A DNA stretch of 64,000 bases from an uncultured bacterium (lineage in GTDB: Bacteria; Bacillota_I; Bacilli_A; RFN20; CAG-826). Below, piece after piece: positions 1 through 8,703 of this stretch (its first letter is position 1; every line of letters begins with the position of its first letter). The notes under the pieces are model-generated. The model did no database searches. It saw only the letters and a program-made list of their open reading frames with translations, and had not been told where the DNA came from. The stretch covers positions 556,533 to 620,532 of the forward strand of contig CASFQA010000001.1 of assembly GCA_949296775.1 (NCBI GenBank), written 5' to 3'. Made by a program: the position numbers and the translations under genes.

Positions 1-3000
1 GATCTCGCCTTCATCCCCGTTCCAATCGGATTGGCGGGGAAGCTGCTCGACCATATCAAGCCGGAGCAAAGAGGTGGCCGCTTGCTTTTGCTCTAAGGTG
101 ATTAAGGAAGCGACGTCGCCTTCGAAATCCGGGTCAAGGAAATACTTCAGCGTCTCCCCATCCATCGATTGGAGGAGTTTGTTGTAAAGATATTCGGGGA
201 AGACGTATTCGCTCACGCCGTTTTCGGTATAGGTGAAGATGCCAGACCCAGACAAAGCCTTAAGCAAGTCGCCGAGCTCAGGCCCGAGGGCGAAGAAGTC
301 GAGGTCGGATAAATCCAGCCCCTTGGCCGCTAAGTCGATGACTTTTTGGAACGCCGCCCCTTCGACGGCCCAATCGGTGACGTTGGCAAAGCTGATCGGG
401 AGGTCGAGCCCATCCTCGCCCCCGACGCCTAATATCGGAGCGACCAAATACCCGTCTAACGCCCCGCCGGCGAGCTTGGAGAGGATAACCGAATCGCCGA
501 TGGCGGCGAAGACGTTATCGATCCGCAAGCCGGAAAGCTGGCTTAAGGCGTTGGCGGTGTTGCCGTTGCTGAGCGAATCGAGCTTATCGAGCACCCCGCT
601 CCGGAGGACGGCGCAAAGGGCCTCGACCAGATAATAGGTCTCCCCTTTCGGCTTCGATTCATCGATGTCCCCCTCGATCCAAGAGGAAGTCAGGTTCCCG
701 ATGCCATCGATGTCCTCGAAGGTGAGTTCAGTGAAATTGCCGTTATCGTCGATTTGCGCGATTAACGAATTGATAAGCCCGCAGAAGTTCGCGTTTTTCA
801 CCTCATTCCCGTTTTCGTCTAAAGTCACCGGATTGAGGACTTTGGAGTTAAGGAAGGTGTCGAAGATATAGCAAAGTTCGTCCTGGGCTTGCAGAAGGAA
901 GGAACCCATGGCCGCGGTCCCCATTTTGGAAATGGCGGAGAAAGAGGATACCAATAAGGGGCAGTATTTGGCCATCTTCAATATGTTCGCGGCCTCATGC
1001 CCTAGGTTCGGGGCGTGGAAATCGAGGGTCTTGATTCCGTATTCGCTTAAATCGAAATCATCCATGGTCGATTCCAATAATCCCGGCAAGGCGGAAGAGA
1101 GGATGACCGAGTGGTCGATGGTCTCGCAGGTGGCGATCAAGGCGTCGAGCAATTCCGGCTCGATCGAATTGAGGTTACCCTGCGGGTCGTAATTGACGCC
1201 GGGCTGGGAGGCGGGATCGAGGAGGAATTCCCTCCCGGATTCCGAGGAAGCGAGCTCGGCGGCGATGTCCATGATGGCCCCGAACTCCTTTTTGAAATTG
1301 ATCCGGGTCGCCCCGATGTCCCCTTCCGCGACCAATTCCTCATTGGCGGCCCCCAAATCCAGCTCAAGGTTGCCTTGGCTCGCGATAATCGGCTCGACGG
1401 TCGGCAGGAGGTCGTCGAGGGCGTTGCCGATCAAAACCGAATCGAAGAGGTTTTTCTTGCCTTTGGAGATGCCCGTTTCCGGGTCGACGTCGGTCGGATT
1501 GCCGTCCTTATCCCTTAACCCGACCAAAACCTGGATCACTTGATCGGGGTGATCGATGACCATGGTGAGCAAGGTCCCGAGGATCCCCCCACCGAACAAT
1601 TCGTCGCCACCCTCTTCCGTAGAAGACGAATCGCCATCGAGGCTTTGGAACTCGGCGGTCGACCCGAGCCCATCGAACATCTCCTTCATCGCCTCGCGGT
1701 CGATGTCGACGAGGGAGTAGAAGGAATCGTAGATGATCCCCAGCTCGTTGAACCAAGAGATCTCGGCGATTTGGCCGTAATCGGGCGCGGCATCCTTATC
1801 CGGTTGGATGAACATCTTCAGGCTGAAGCCCTCCCCTTCGGTCCCCGCTTGGTTTTTCGCCATCGTGTAGACCATGCCGGCGATGAGATGGTTGATGAAA
1901 TCCCGATCGGCTTTGCTTAAGGCCGAATGCATGGCTTTGTAGGCGTCTTCATCCTCGAAGATGCCATAAAGCTGGCTGAGGTTATAGACCGGGACTTGGG
2001 ACACCTCGTCGGCGATGACCTCGAAGAAACCGGCGTTAAGCAAGTCGACGTAGACAGCGCTCAGATTATTGAGCTCATCGACCCAATCGTAATCCTGGGA
2101 AGAAAGGTAGCCGACCGCATCCTCGCCGAGGAAGGCTTTGGCTTGATCCATATTGAGGGCGATGGCGACGGCGACCGGCAAAACGGTCTTCACCAGTTCG
2201 ACGTTGGTGAGCTTGCTTATGAGGTTCGGGATGATCATCGAGGCCAATATGGAGTGCCAAGCGACCCCGTCTTCCCCGATCATGGCCATGACTCCGGAAT
2301 TAAGGACCGCGGTCCCGACGTCGGCGACCGAGGCCAATTCGCTGATGATATCGACCTTCGCTTCCCCGGCCTCGGTTTCGGTCAAAAAGGAAATCAATTT
2401 GGAATCGAGCGTCTCGCTGCCGTCATTCCGGGTCCAATTGAAGAAAACCTTGGCGAAAGTCGAGTTGTCGTAAGCGTCCAAAACGTCATAGATCATCCCG
2501 ACCGTTTCATCGGATTTGGCTGAGGATTCATCGATTTGGAGATGGTTGTTCACCGTATTGACCAAGGCGGTGAAAGGGGAAAGGAGCATGACCATGATAA
2601 GGCCGCCGCAGACGACGTGTTCGAGCCCCGATACCCACCGGAGCTTTCTTTTCCGCCGCTTTTTATTGATGACCGGCTCCCCGTCGGGCCCATCGGGGTA
2701 TTCGGTGACCTTGACTTTCCGGTTGAAGAGGAATTTGAAGCAAATATGCCATAAAAGCCAAGCCAGCAACGAGCCGACGACCATGATGATGAGCCCTTCG
2801 ATGAAGATGAGCACCAGCTTAACGGTCGAGGAGGCTAAGGCGGTGGCATAGACCACGATATCCTCAGCCGAGGCCGAAACCCCGTAATGGAGGAGCAATT
2901 GGGTGAAGAAGTCGGTTAAAGTCTCCGATAAGGTGGTGACCGAGACGGTAATCGTCGCCCCCTCGATATCGATCGATATAGTTGACAGCCCCACTTGCCC

Positions 3001-3246
3001 GGCGATCGAGGACAAATCGAAGCCGGCGAGCATATCGCCAAGCGGGGAGACGGTCAGCATCCCGATGACGCATAAGCCGCCGAGGAAAATAAGGTGATAC
3101 GTCCCATACCGCCAGCCATGGAGCAAACCCCAAAGGAAAAGGAAGACCAAAATGCCGAGCACGCCGAAGAAAGCGGCGGTTAAGCCGATGTCGAGGAATT
3201 CCAATAGCTGTTCCGAATCGATTTCCAAAAGGGCACTCAAGTTCAT
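1..3246 (-). CDS. Giant multi-pass membrane protein, C-terminus beyond window
   Basis: This is an uninterrupted reading frame of 1,082 codons running off the left edge, so the C-terminus is not seen. The first ~70 residues hold two hydrophobic segments (around FFGVLGILVFLFLWGLL and LIFLGGLCVIGML). Two more lie near residues 140-175 (VLIFIEGLIIMVVGSLLAWL) and 215-240, with a basic KKRRKKLRW stretch between them. The remaining ~800 residues are acidic, Leu/Asp-rich and helical-looking with no Cys-containing or catalytic motif that I recognise, and probably face outward. The ATG at 3246 follows CATAAT by nine bases with no ribosome site, matching the leaderless pattern of other first genes here. 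Later starts are possible. I do not recognise the family; the size and topology suggest an envelope or surface component. Confidence 0.8.
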   Translation of the reverse strand, partial: MNLSALLEIDSEQLLEFLDIGLTAAFFGVLGILVFLFLWGLLHGWRYGTYHLIFLGGLCVIGMLTVSPLGDMLAGFDLSSIAGQVGLSTISIDIEGATITVSVTTLSETLTDFFTQLLLHYGVSASAEDIVVYATALASSTVKLVLIFIEGLIIMVVGSLLAWLLWHICFKFLFNRKVKVTEYPDGPDGEPVINKKRRKRKLRWVSGLEHVVCGGLIMVMLLSPFTALVNTVNNHLQIDESSAKSDETVGMIYDVLDAYDNSTFAKVFFNWTRNDGSETLDSKLISFLTETEAGEAKVDIISELASVADVGTAVLNSGVMAMIGEDGVAWHSILASMIIPNLISKLTNVELVKTVLPVAVAIALNMDQAKAFLGEDAVGYLSSQDYDWVDELNNLSAVYVDLLNAGFFEVIADEVSQVPVYNLSQLYGIFEDEDAYKAMHSALSKADRDFINHLIAGMVYTMAKNQAGTEGEGFSLKMFIQPDKDAAPDYGQIAEISWFNELGIIYDSFYSLVDIDREAMKEMFDGLGSTAEFQSLDGDSSSTEEGGDELFGGGILGTLLTMVIDHPDQVIQVLVGLRDKDGNPTDVDPETGISKGKKNLFDSVLIGNALDDLLPTVEPIIASQGNLELDLGAANEELVAEGDIGATRINFKKEFGAIMDIAAELASSESGREFLLDPASQPGVNYDPQGNLNSIEPELLDALIATCETIDHSVILSSALPGLLESTMDDFDLSEYGIKTLDFHAPNLGHEAANILKMAKYCPLLVSSFSAISKMGTAAMGSFLLQAQDELCYIFDTFLNSKVLNPVTLDENGNEVKNANFCGLINSLIAQIDDNGNFTELTFEDIDGIGNLTSSWIEGDIDESKPKGETYYLVEALCAVLRSGVLDKLDSLSNGNTANALSQLSGLRIDNVFAAIGDSVILSKLAGGALDGYLVAPILGVGGEDGLDLPISFANVTDWAVEGAAFQKVIDLAAKGLDLSDLDFFALGPELGDLLKALSGSGIFTYTENGVSEYVFPEYLYNKLLQSMDGETLKYFLDPDFEGDVASLITLEQKQAATSLLRLDMVEQLPRQSDWNGDEGEI

Positions 3247-3308
3247 ATAGGGATAATTATGGTGGGCCGAAGGCCAAACCTCAATACCTAAGTGCGCGCC
3301 TATACGCG

Positions 3309-3737
3309 TCAGCAAACGTATATATCGACTAGATCCAGCCGGTCAAACGCGATTGAGCAGCCGGTCAAAGACAGGAAGAGGAGGGACAAGAGGACGATGG
3401 GGATATAGGAGAGCATCCTCCTTTTAATGGCCCCGATAAACCGGAGAAAAGCCAAAAGCAAAACCGCTAGCCCGGCGGCGATCGCCCCATAGACGTAGCC
3501 ATGGGTCGGGCCGATGGCTAAGCAGCGGTAACCATAAACCGAATAGCATATTAGGTGGCAATACCCCTCCGGATCGCAGCCGCCGACCCCCGTCTTCTGG
3601 CCGACCGCCACTTCGAAAAGCGGCAGGAAGAAGAAAACCAGGATCAGCAAAACCAGGAGCATCACGACCGATAAAAGCCCTTTCTCTTTCTCGCTCACCG
3701 GCTTTTCCTCGCGAAGCCGCTTCCCCTCGATTGCCAT
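3309..3737 (-). CDS. Small multi-pass membrane protein, unknown function
   Basis: About 142 residues. The frame is open further upstream, but the start is set at ATG 3737 because a good promoter ends six bases before it: TTGAGC, 17 bp, TATAAT, then GCGTTT and ATG. That gives a leaderless transcript starting MAIEGKRLREEK. Hydrophobic segments lie near residues 22-45 (LLSVVMLLVLLILVFFFLPL), 75-100 (YGAIAAGLAVLLLAFL) and 115-135 (YIPIVLLSLLFLSLTG), the last carrying a Cys. The central loop has several Cys residues (GGCDPEGYCHLICYSVYGYRC), which could form disulphides or bind metal. No family recognised. It is divergent from the CPBP protease gene. Confidence 0.7.
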   Translation of the reverse strand: MAIEGKRLREEKPVSEKEKGLLSVVMLLVLLILVFFFLPLFEVAVGQKTGVGGCDPEGYCHLICYSVYGYRCLAIGPTHGYVYGAIAAGLAVLLLAFLRFIGAIKRRMLSYIPIVLLSLLFLSLTGCSIAFDRLDLVDIYVC

Positions 3738-3743
3738 AAACGC

Positions 3744-3772
3744 ATTATATCCCGTCATTTCAAAGCGCTCAA
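3744..3772 (-). promoter_or_regulatory. Promoter of leaderless membrane-protein gene
   Basis: On the minus strand TTGAGC (3772-3767) is separated by 17 bp from TATAAT (3749-3744), which is six bases from the ATG at 3737. Transcription would start at or within a base or two of the start codon. Confidence 0.75.
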
Positions 3773-3953
3773 TCGAGGAAAGCCACAACCCCGTTTCGCG
3801 AGGCAAAGCTTGGTCGATTGCCAATGGGCAAAAAAGGCGTTATGGATGAAGAAGGTGCAAAAAGCCTGCAAAAAGCGGATATCCGCAAAGGATTTTCACC
3901 GAACTTTCATCCGATGTTTAGGGTGGCGGGTAAATAATGCTATAGTTACGCGC

Positions 3954-4832
3954 GTGAAAACCTATATCCGGCCGACCGAATGCCCCCACTGCCATAACCG
4001 GCTTGACCCCCAAGAGGTCGCTTGCCCCCATTGCCACACCCCGAATCCCGATGAGCAAGCCCGGCACCTATTCAAGAATTTCCTGCCTCTTTCGAGCTTT
4101 AAGCAAATCGGGCTCTTCGCCTGCTCGCTCATCGGCTTATCGATCTTCTCGGAAATCGTCGCTTTGATCTTAGTCGCCATCGCCAAAGGGCAAAACCCGA
4201 CCTGGACCGCCGAGCAGCTTAACGAATACCTCTCCTCCGGCACCGTCAACTTCCTATACATGCTCATCGCCTATCTGCTGGTGCTAGCAGCGATGGGACT
4301 GGTCCTATTCAAGGATTGCCAAGCTTGGCTCCGCCGCTTTCTAAAATGGAAAAACGCCTTGATCGGGGTGGCCTTCGCCATCGGCTTATTCGTGGTTGGG
4401 ATCCTCTATTCCCTATTCGTAATCTCCCCGGTCTACGCCGCTTTGGGGATCGAGGGCACCGTCAATAACGCCAACCAATCGGTTTTGAACTCGATGATCG
4501 CCTCGGTGCCGGTCGGGGCCTTCTTCCTGCTTTCGATCATCGGCCCGGTTACCGAGGAGCTCGGCTATCGGGCGGGGCTATTCTCCTTCTTATCCCGCTT
4601 TGGCAAACCGGCCGCTTATTTAATCAGCATCCTCATCTTCGCCTTCATCCATTTCGATTTCGGCTGCTTCAAGGAAGGGGGAACGGCCATCGCCATCGAA
4701 ATGGTCAATCTGCCTTCCTACCTATTCGGGGGCATCGCTTTGTCGATCTGCTATGACAAATTCGGGATTGAGGGGTCGACGACCGCCCATATCCTTTATA
4801 ACGCCGCCTCGTTCCTCACTCAGCTCATATAA
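3954..4832 (+). CDS. CPBP-family intramembrane metalloprotease with zinc ribbon
   Basis: 292 residues. Residues ~8-32 form a zinc ribbon (CPHCHNRL...CPHCHTPN). Multiple membrane segments follow, and the C-terminal half is a CPBP (Abi, type II CAAX protease-like) domain: EELGYRAGLF supplies the EExxxR motif, FIHFDF the FxxxH motif and HILYN the final HxxxN/B motif. Family members are glutamate-type intramembrane proteases, in bacteria linked to bacteriocin self-immunity or membrane-protein processing; the substrate is unknown here. The start is GTG 3954, seven bases after TATAGT (3941-3946), so leaderless. A longer upstream frame exists but would lie inside the promoter region. It is the first gene of an operon with the TraX and thioredoxin genes. 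A perfect palindrome GCGGATATCCGC at 3875-3886 lies upstream and could be an operator. Confidence 0.9.
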   Translation: MKTYIRPTECPHCHNRLDPQEVACPHCHTPNPDEQARHLFKNFLPLSSFKQIGLFACSLIGLSIFSEIVALILVAIAKGQNPTWTAEQLNEYLSSGTVNFLYMLIAYLLVLAAMGLVLFKDCQAWLRRFLKWKNALIGVAFAIGLFVVGILYSLFVISPVYAALGIEGTVNNANQSVLNSMIASVPVGAFFLLSIIGPVTEELGYRAGLFSFLSRFGKPAAYLISILIFAFIHFDFGCFKEGGTAIAIEMVNLPSYLFGGIALSICYDKFGIEGSTTAHILYNAASFLTQLI

Positions 4833-4843
4833 GGAGGGGAAAC

Positions 4844-5773
4844 ATGGACGAAAGCAAAAAACTTCCCTTATCGGGCTTCGCCTTGAAGCTCATCGCCATC
4901 GTCTTCATGACGCTTGACCACATCGGACTTTTCCTCTCGATGTATGCCGCTTCGAGCGGCAACGCCGAGGCGATGAACACCGCCGCCATGGTCCTCCGCT
5001 ACGCCGGGAGGATCGCCTTCCCGATCTTCGCCTTCCTCCTCGCCGAAGGGATGCGCTACTCAGCCTCCCGGGGCAAGTACATCCTCCGGATCCTCGGGGT
5101 CTATGCATTAGTCGAAATAGTCCAGATCATCTTGGTCTATGCCCCGCTTGGGATCATCTCGGGGGCCGAGGCGATCACCAACCCCCTCAGCGACCTCCTT
5201 TTCTGCGGCTTGGTCCTTTATTGCCTGCGCCTGCCCAAGTGGAAGAAGCTATTCGCCCTACTGCCTTTTGCCTTCATCCTGCTTTGCTATATCGTCGGGG
5301 TTTATGAGAATTATTATGACGTTTCGGCCATTTGGCTCCCCTATTACCTCCGCCCGGCCTATTCGGTGTTCGCCCTCTTGATCACCTTGGGCTTCTACTA
5401 CGCTTTCCCCTTGGCTTACAAGATGGGCAAAGGGATGTGCGAGCAGCTTGGCATCAGCCAGGATATCTTCCCCGAAACCTATATGGGGCGACGGCTCATC
5501 AACATCCTCGGGCTCATCTTCTTCTTCCTCGTCACCGTCGCCTTCTGGGGCTTATCTTACCTAGCCTCCGGGGCCTTTGACCCGGTATATAACCTCAACG
5601 GCGCGACCTTGACCATGTCGGCCCAGTCCTATTGCTTGCTAGCCATCCTCTTCCTTTACTTCTATTCCGGGAAAAGGGGCTACGACTCGAAGGGGTTCCG
5701 TTATTTCGAATACGCCTACTTCCCGGTGCATCTGGCTTTGCTTTACGCGGTTTTCTATCTAATATTCATGTAG
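4844..5773 (+). CDS. TraX-family membrane protein
   Basis: 309 residues with about eight hydrophobic helices. The N-terminal pattern LSGFALKLIAIVFMTLDHIG followed by RYAGRIAFPIFAFLLAEGM is characteristic of the TraX family (DUF/PF05857). In F-type plasmids TraX acetylates pilin, but most chromosomal homologues in Bacillota have no known role and resemble membrane acyltransferases. The start ATG 4844 is preceded by AAGGAGGGG at good spacing, 11 bp after the CPBP stop, so it is translated from the same transcript. No conjugation genes are nearby, so an acyltransferase role in envelope modification is an inference. Confidence 0.85.
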   Translation: MDESKKLPLSGFALKLIAIVFMTLDHIGLFLSMYAASSGNAEAMNTAAMVLRYAGRIAFPIFAFLLAEGMRYSASRGKYILRILGVYALVEIVQIILVYAPLGIISGAEAITNPLSDLLFCGLVLYCLRLPKWKKLFALLPFAFILLCYIVGVYENYYDVSAIWLPYYLRPAYSVFALLITLGFYYAFPLAYKMGKGMCEQLGISQDIFPETYMGRRLINILGLIFFFLVTVAFWGLSYLASGAFDPVYNLNGATLTMSAQSYCLLAILFLYFYSGKRGYDSKGFRYFEYAYFPVHLALLYAVFYLIFM

Positions 5774-5785
5774 GAGGATTTGAAA

Positions 5786-6091
5786 ATGGAAATCGAAATC
5801 ACCACCAACGAGCAATACGAGCAGGAAACCCGCTCGGGAAAAGTCCTCGTTGACTTCTACGCCACCTGGTGCGGCCCCTGCCAACTGCTTTCCCCCATCG
5901 TCAAAGAGGTGGCGGAGGAACATCCGGAATTGAAGGTATTGAAAGTCGACGTCGACAAAGTCGGGGCCCCGGCCGCCAAACTCAACGTCTATTCGATCCC
6001 GACCCTCGTCCTTTACCAGGATGGCAAGATCATCAACGCCAGCACCGGTTACCGCCCGAAAGAATCCCTATTGGCATTCTTGGGTTATTAA
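5786..6091 (+). CDS. trxA: Thioredoxin
   Basis: 101 residues, normal length for a single-domain cytoplasmic thioredoxin. The redox motif WCGPC sits near residue 30 (FYATWCGPCQLLSPIV), followed by the conserved KVDVDK strand and the cis-proline loop SIPTLVLY. It reduces protein disulphides using thioredoxin reductase. The start is ATG 5786, eight bases after AGGAGG (5772-5777); a TTG six bases earlier would be too close to that site. It is the last gene of the CPBP-TraX-thioredoxin operon and is followed at once by a terminator hairpin. Confidence 0.95.
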   Translation: MEIEITTNEQYEQETRSGKVLVDFYATWCGPCQLLSPIVKEVAEEHPELKVLKVDVDKVGAPAAKLNVYSIPTLVLYQDGKIINASTGYRPKESLLAFLGY

Positions 6092-6093
6092 GG

Positions 6094-6120
6094 AAGGGCT
6101 CCCGCAAGGGGGCTTTTCTT
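6094..6120 (+). terminator. Rho-independent terminator after thioredoxin
   Basis: AAGGGCTCCC, GCAA tetraloop, GGGGGCTTTT, then a T-rich tail. A ten-base stem with two or three G-T pairs closes the CPBP-TraX-thioredoxin transcript. Confidence 0.8.
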
Positions 6121-6815
6121 TATATCGAAAGCAACGAGACGCCGGAATAGGAGAAATCATACCGGAGGACGTATCGCTTGATGGTCGACTCCAAACCGGA
6201 AGAATCCCCGGCAGCCGAAAGCAAAGGGGCATCCTCGGCTTTGGCTTCAATGGAGCCAAGCCGACCCTTCGAGTCAAATTTGATCTCGATTCGAAACGGA
6301 CCATCATCATCCACTTCCTGCCCAGCCAGCGCCATAGAGGCGGCTAAGTAAGGATAAACCTCGGTATGGGTAATATAGGATCCAAGCTGATACTCATAAT
6401 CCAAGCTATCGAGGTTGCTTATGTAGACCAACGAAGCGGCCAGCGCCAAGTCGGAACTCACTTTATAACTTCCGAAAAACTCGCCATCCTTATACTGATA
6501 TAGGTCGAACCGATCACCGTTATTCCGCGTTGATTGGCGGCTCGTCGTAAGCTTCCCATCGACCGTTTTGCTTAAGGTGGCGTCGCTTCCCTCAGGGGTG
6601 TGGTTGCCGATAACCGTCTGCTTGGTTTCGCTAGTCGATATTTTGCCGTTGATGCTCATCTCAACCGTGAACTCGGTCGTCCCGTAAACATGGAAATGGG
6701 AGTATTCGAAATCGAAGGCCGAAGCGAATTGCTCAGGGCTCACCGAATAACCGACCAGCCCAGTGCAGGCGGTAAGGCTAAGCAATAAGGAAGGGAAGAG
6801 AAAATATTTTCGCAC
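6120..6815 (-). CDS. Lipoprotein, unknown function
   Basis: 231 residues from GTG 6815. Starting there gives a compact lipoprotein signal peptide: MRKYFLFPSLLLSLTAC, with the lipobox Cys about 17 residues in. An ATG nine codons earlier (6842) would add MKRFDNIWP, which fits the signal poorly and lies in the promoter (TGATAATAT just before the GTG). The mature part has repeated beta-strand-like sequence (TEFTVEMSINGKISTSE, FRIEIKFDSKGRLGSIEAK), suggesting a beta-rich extracytoplasmic domain. Its 3' end meets the thioredoxin terminator head-on. No family recognised. Structurally it resembles the other secreted proteins of this window (16.1-17.5 kb) more than any transporter-binding protein. Confidence 0.8.
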   Translation of the reverse strand: MRKYFLFPSLLLSLTACTGLVGYSVSPEQFASAFDFEYSHFHVYGTTEFTVEMSINGKISTSETKQTVIGNHTPEGSDATLSKTVDGKLTTSRQSTRNNGDRFDLYQYKDGEFFGSYKVSSDLALAASLVYISNLDSLDYEYQLGSYITHTEVYPYLAASMALAGQEVDDDGPFRIEIKFDSKGRLGSIEAKAEDAPLLSAAGDSSGLESTIKRYVLRYDFSYSGVSLLSI

Positions 6816-6842
6816 GGGCCATATATTATCAAAACGCTTCAT

Positions 6843-7250
6843 TAGATTAGATAGAAAAAGTCGAATTTAAGTTTGTTTTGCTAACCGGCTTTTCTCTCTT
6901 TTTGTTGAATCAAAGCCGGTAAACTCGCCAATAGTGGAAATCGGAAATCGCTAATCCGGCGAATGCATCATCGATCCGAGCCGCCGATGGCCGAAAACGT
7001 TGCGGTTTCATTCATTTTACCATCCATCCCATCAAGGCCAACGAGGCAACGATAAGCAAGAGGGATCAAAGAATTCCGCCGATATGGCTCTAAGCTCAGA
7101 TCAGTGATATCATCGAGTGGCTAAGTCAATAAAACCCTTTGGAGAAACAACAAACGGGAATGCAGGAAAATTGGTTTGATGATCGCCAATAAGCGAACGC
7201 GGCTATTTGCTAAGCAGCCAAAAAGCAAAACCAGAAAGAAGGATAAATAA
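6843..7250. other. Intergenic stretch without recognisable gene
   Basis: About 400 bases between the lipoprotein start and the next gene. I see no convincing reading frame with a start signal on either strand, no hairpin with a T-run and no repeat. It holds the leftward lipoprotein promoter and the ribosome site of the rightward gene. Confidence 0.5.
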
Positions 7251-7706
7251 ATGTTGAGGAAATACAAGCCAACGGCAAATGAACTGGTCATTATCCGGCG
7301 AACCGGATTAGCTTCCTTGTCAAAGAAGGAAATCGGGCTCTTGAGCAACCGCCTATGCGAGCTTAAAGCAGAATGCCCGGATCTTCGCCAGGATATCGAC
7401 AACCTCTTGCCCCGCCTTCCTCATCTCGATATCCGTTACGCAGACGAAGAATTAAAATATCTCCCTGGCCACATCGAAACCGGTAAGTACCGCCCAACAA
7501 TCGAATGCCTAAAAGCGATAAAAGCCGTTGGGTATACCAAACTGACCGAAGCCGATCGCGACCAACTGCGCGACCAATTAAGACAGGCGGAGATCGCGGG
7601 CGGAGCAATCGCCAAAGCCAGCGAGGACCTCGCCGATGAAATCGACAAGGCGGACAACGCCGAAATCAGCCTTGACTACGACTATATAAACGCTCACCTA
7701 GACTAG
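7251..7706 (+). CDS. Hypothetical acidic helical protein
   Basis: 151 residues, mostly charged and helix-forming, with no membrane segment or signal peptide. The ATG at 7251 follows AGAAGGA by eight bases, so translation is supported. The C-terminal half (EADRDQLRDQLRQAEIAGGAIAKASEDLADEIDKAD) looks like a coiled coil. No family recognised. It stands alone in front of the tRNA pair. Confidence 0.6.
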   Translation: MLRKYKPTANELVIIRRTGLASLSKKEIGLLSNRLCELKAECPDLRQDIDNLLPRLPHLDIRYADEELKYLPGHIETGKYRPTIECLKAIKAVGYTKLTEADRDQLRDQLRQAEIAGGAIAKASEDLADEIDKADNAEISLDYDYINAHLD

Positions 7707-7727
7707 AAGAACAATCCAAATTCCTTT

Positions 7728-7755
7728 TTGACTAGGGGGTGGCTTGTGGTATATT
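7728..7755 (+). promoter_or_regulatory. Promoter of the tRNA-Asp/tRNA-Gly unit
   Basis: TTGACT (7728-7733), 16 bp, TATATT (7750-7755); the first tRNA begins 13 bases further on. Confidence 0.75.
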
Positions 7756-7767
7756 TATGCCCGCTAC

Positions 7768-7844
7768 GGACCATTGGTGTAGCGGCCTAACATGCTTCCC
7801 TGTCACGGAAGAGATCACGGGTTCGAATCCCGTATGGTCCGCCA
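7768..7844 (+). tRNA. tRNA-Asp (GTC)
   Basis: Acceptor stem GGACCAT pairs with ATGGTCC. The anticodon loop CTGTCAC gives anticodon GTC. The T arm is CGGGTTCGAATCCCG, the discriminator base is G, and CCA is encoded in the DNA (7842-7844). It is transcribed with the glycine tRNA three bases downstream. Confidence 0.95.
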
Positions 7845-7847
7845 GCC

Positions 7848-7921
7848 GCAGGTGTAGTTCAGTGGCAGAACACCGCCCTTCCAAGGCGGTCATACGGGTT
7901 CGATTCCCGCCACCTGCTCCA
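7848..7921 (+). tRNA. tRNA-Gly (TCC)
   Basis: Acceptor GCAGGTG pairs with CACCTGC. The anticodon loop CTTCCAA gives TCC. The T arm is CGGGTTCGATTCCCG, the discriminator is T, and CCA is encoded at 7919-7921. Its 3' end borders an apparent mobile-element remnant, a classical integration position. Confidence 0.95.
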
Positions 7922-7933
7922 GTTAATCAAAAG

Positions 7934-7962
7934 CCCCGATGAATTCGGGGTTTTCATTTTTT
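7934..7962 (+). terminator. Terminator of the tRNA unit
   Basis: CCCCGA, short loop, TCGGGG followed by TTTTCATTTTTT. Confidence 0.85.
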
Positions 7963-7964
7963 GT

Positions 7965-7997
7965 GTGGGACTTTTGTGGGACTTTTGTGGGACTTAG
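7965..7997 (+). repeat. Three 11-bp tandem repeats next to tRNA-Gly
   Basis: GTGGGACTTTT occurs at 7965 and 7976 and GTGGGACTTAG at 7987, an exact 11-bp period. Short arm-type repeats beside a tRNA 3' end are commonly integrase-binding sites of tRNA-targeted elements. No integrase gene remains, so that role is an inference. Confidence 0.6.
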
Positions 7998-8008
7998 GTA
8001 TATAGCGT

Positions 8009-8695
8009 TTAATAGTTTGCAGGCTGATTATTCAAGGTCGTAGACGGTTGATCGAGAGCCGGTTGGGCGTCAACGCTAACCACCGGGCTTTCGGGCTGTT
8101 CGGCTGGTTGCCTATCCGGTATCTCGCCGGGCTTCGATTGATTCCGGCCCGCCCTTTCGCGCTCCTCCCTCGCCCTGTATTCCAGGTGCTTGGCTATCTT
8201 CCTCCGCTTCTCCTCCTCGTAGTCGACGGGCTTGTAATCGCCCGAAGCCAGGTATTGGTGGAAGTCGCGGATCATCTTTATCTTGTCATTGAGCTCCTTG
8301 ACCAGGTAACCGACCGATGTGCAGGCGAGCACGCCCCCGTTCACGAAACCGGCGACCACGATGAAGAGGCGGCTAAGGAAAGTCCATACCTTCTCGGTTA
8401 GGTTCTCGGCCGTCGCCACGTCCACCGTGATGAGGCCGAACATCGCGCTCATAAGGCCGAGGCTGATGATCCTTGAGGCGACGCTTGAGCGTATTACCCT
8501 GCGCCTTTTGCGTTCGGTCCGGATTGCGCTCTCGCCGGTTGACACGTCATCGCCCTGCCCGCTCCACGTGGTGAGGAAATAGGCGGAATTGGGGAAGAAT
8601 ACCCTCACCTTGTTGCTTAACACCTTCGCGACCGGTTTGGCCCATACCCCTTTGATGGCCGGAACCGGGACTTTGACGGAATCGACAAGACAACC
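8009..8695 (-). pseudogene. 5'-truncated membrane protein of a mobile element remnant
   Basis: A frame of about 228 codons without a clear start: from 8623 it continues upstream (VKVPVPAIKGVWAKPVAKV) to the junction near 8700 where the RNA ligase fragment begins in the opposite orientation. Two hydrophobic helices lie in the middle (LGLMSAMFGLITVDVA and FIVVAGFVNGGVLACTSVGYLV). After them comes a very basic/acidic helical region (EEKRRKIAKHLEYRAREERERAG) and a Pro/Gln-rich tail (PDRQPAEQPESPVV...). The composition resembles phage or conjugative-element accessory proteins. Together with the tRNA-proximal repeats this suggests the right end of an integrated element whose remainder was deleted. 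No precise family assigned. Confidence 0.55.
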
Positions 8696-8703
8696 GGGGT
8701 TTA

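Noticed and set aside
1540..2523. Plus-strand frames opposite the large membrane protein
   Set aside because: They overlap one another and the continuous 1,082-codon minus-strand frame, and lack ribosome sites or promoters.
3810..3953. 48-residue N-terminal extension of the CPBP protease
   Set aside because: It would place the TATAGT promoter inside the coding region and adds a basic, non-homologous stretch before the zinc ribbon.
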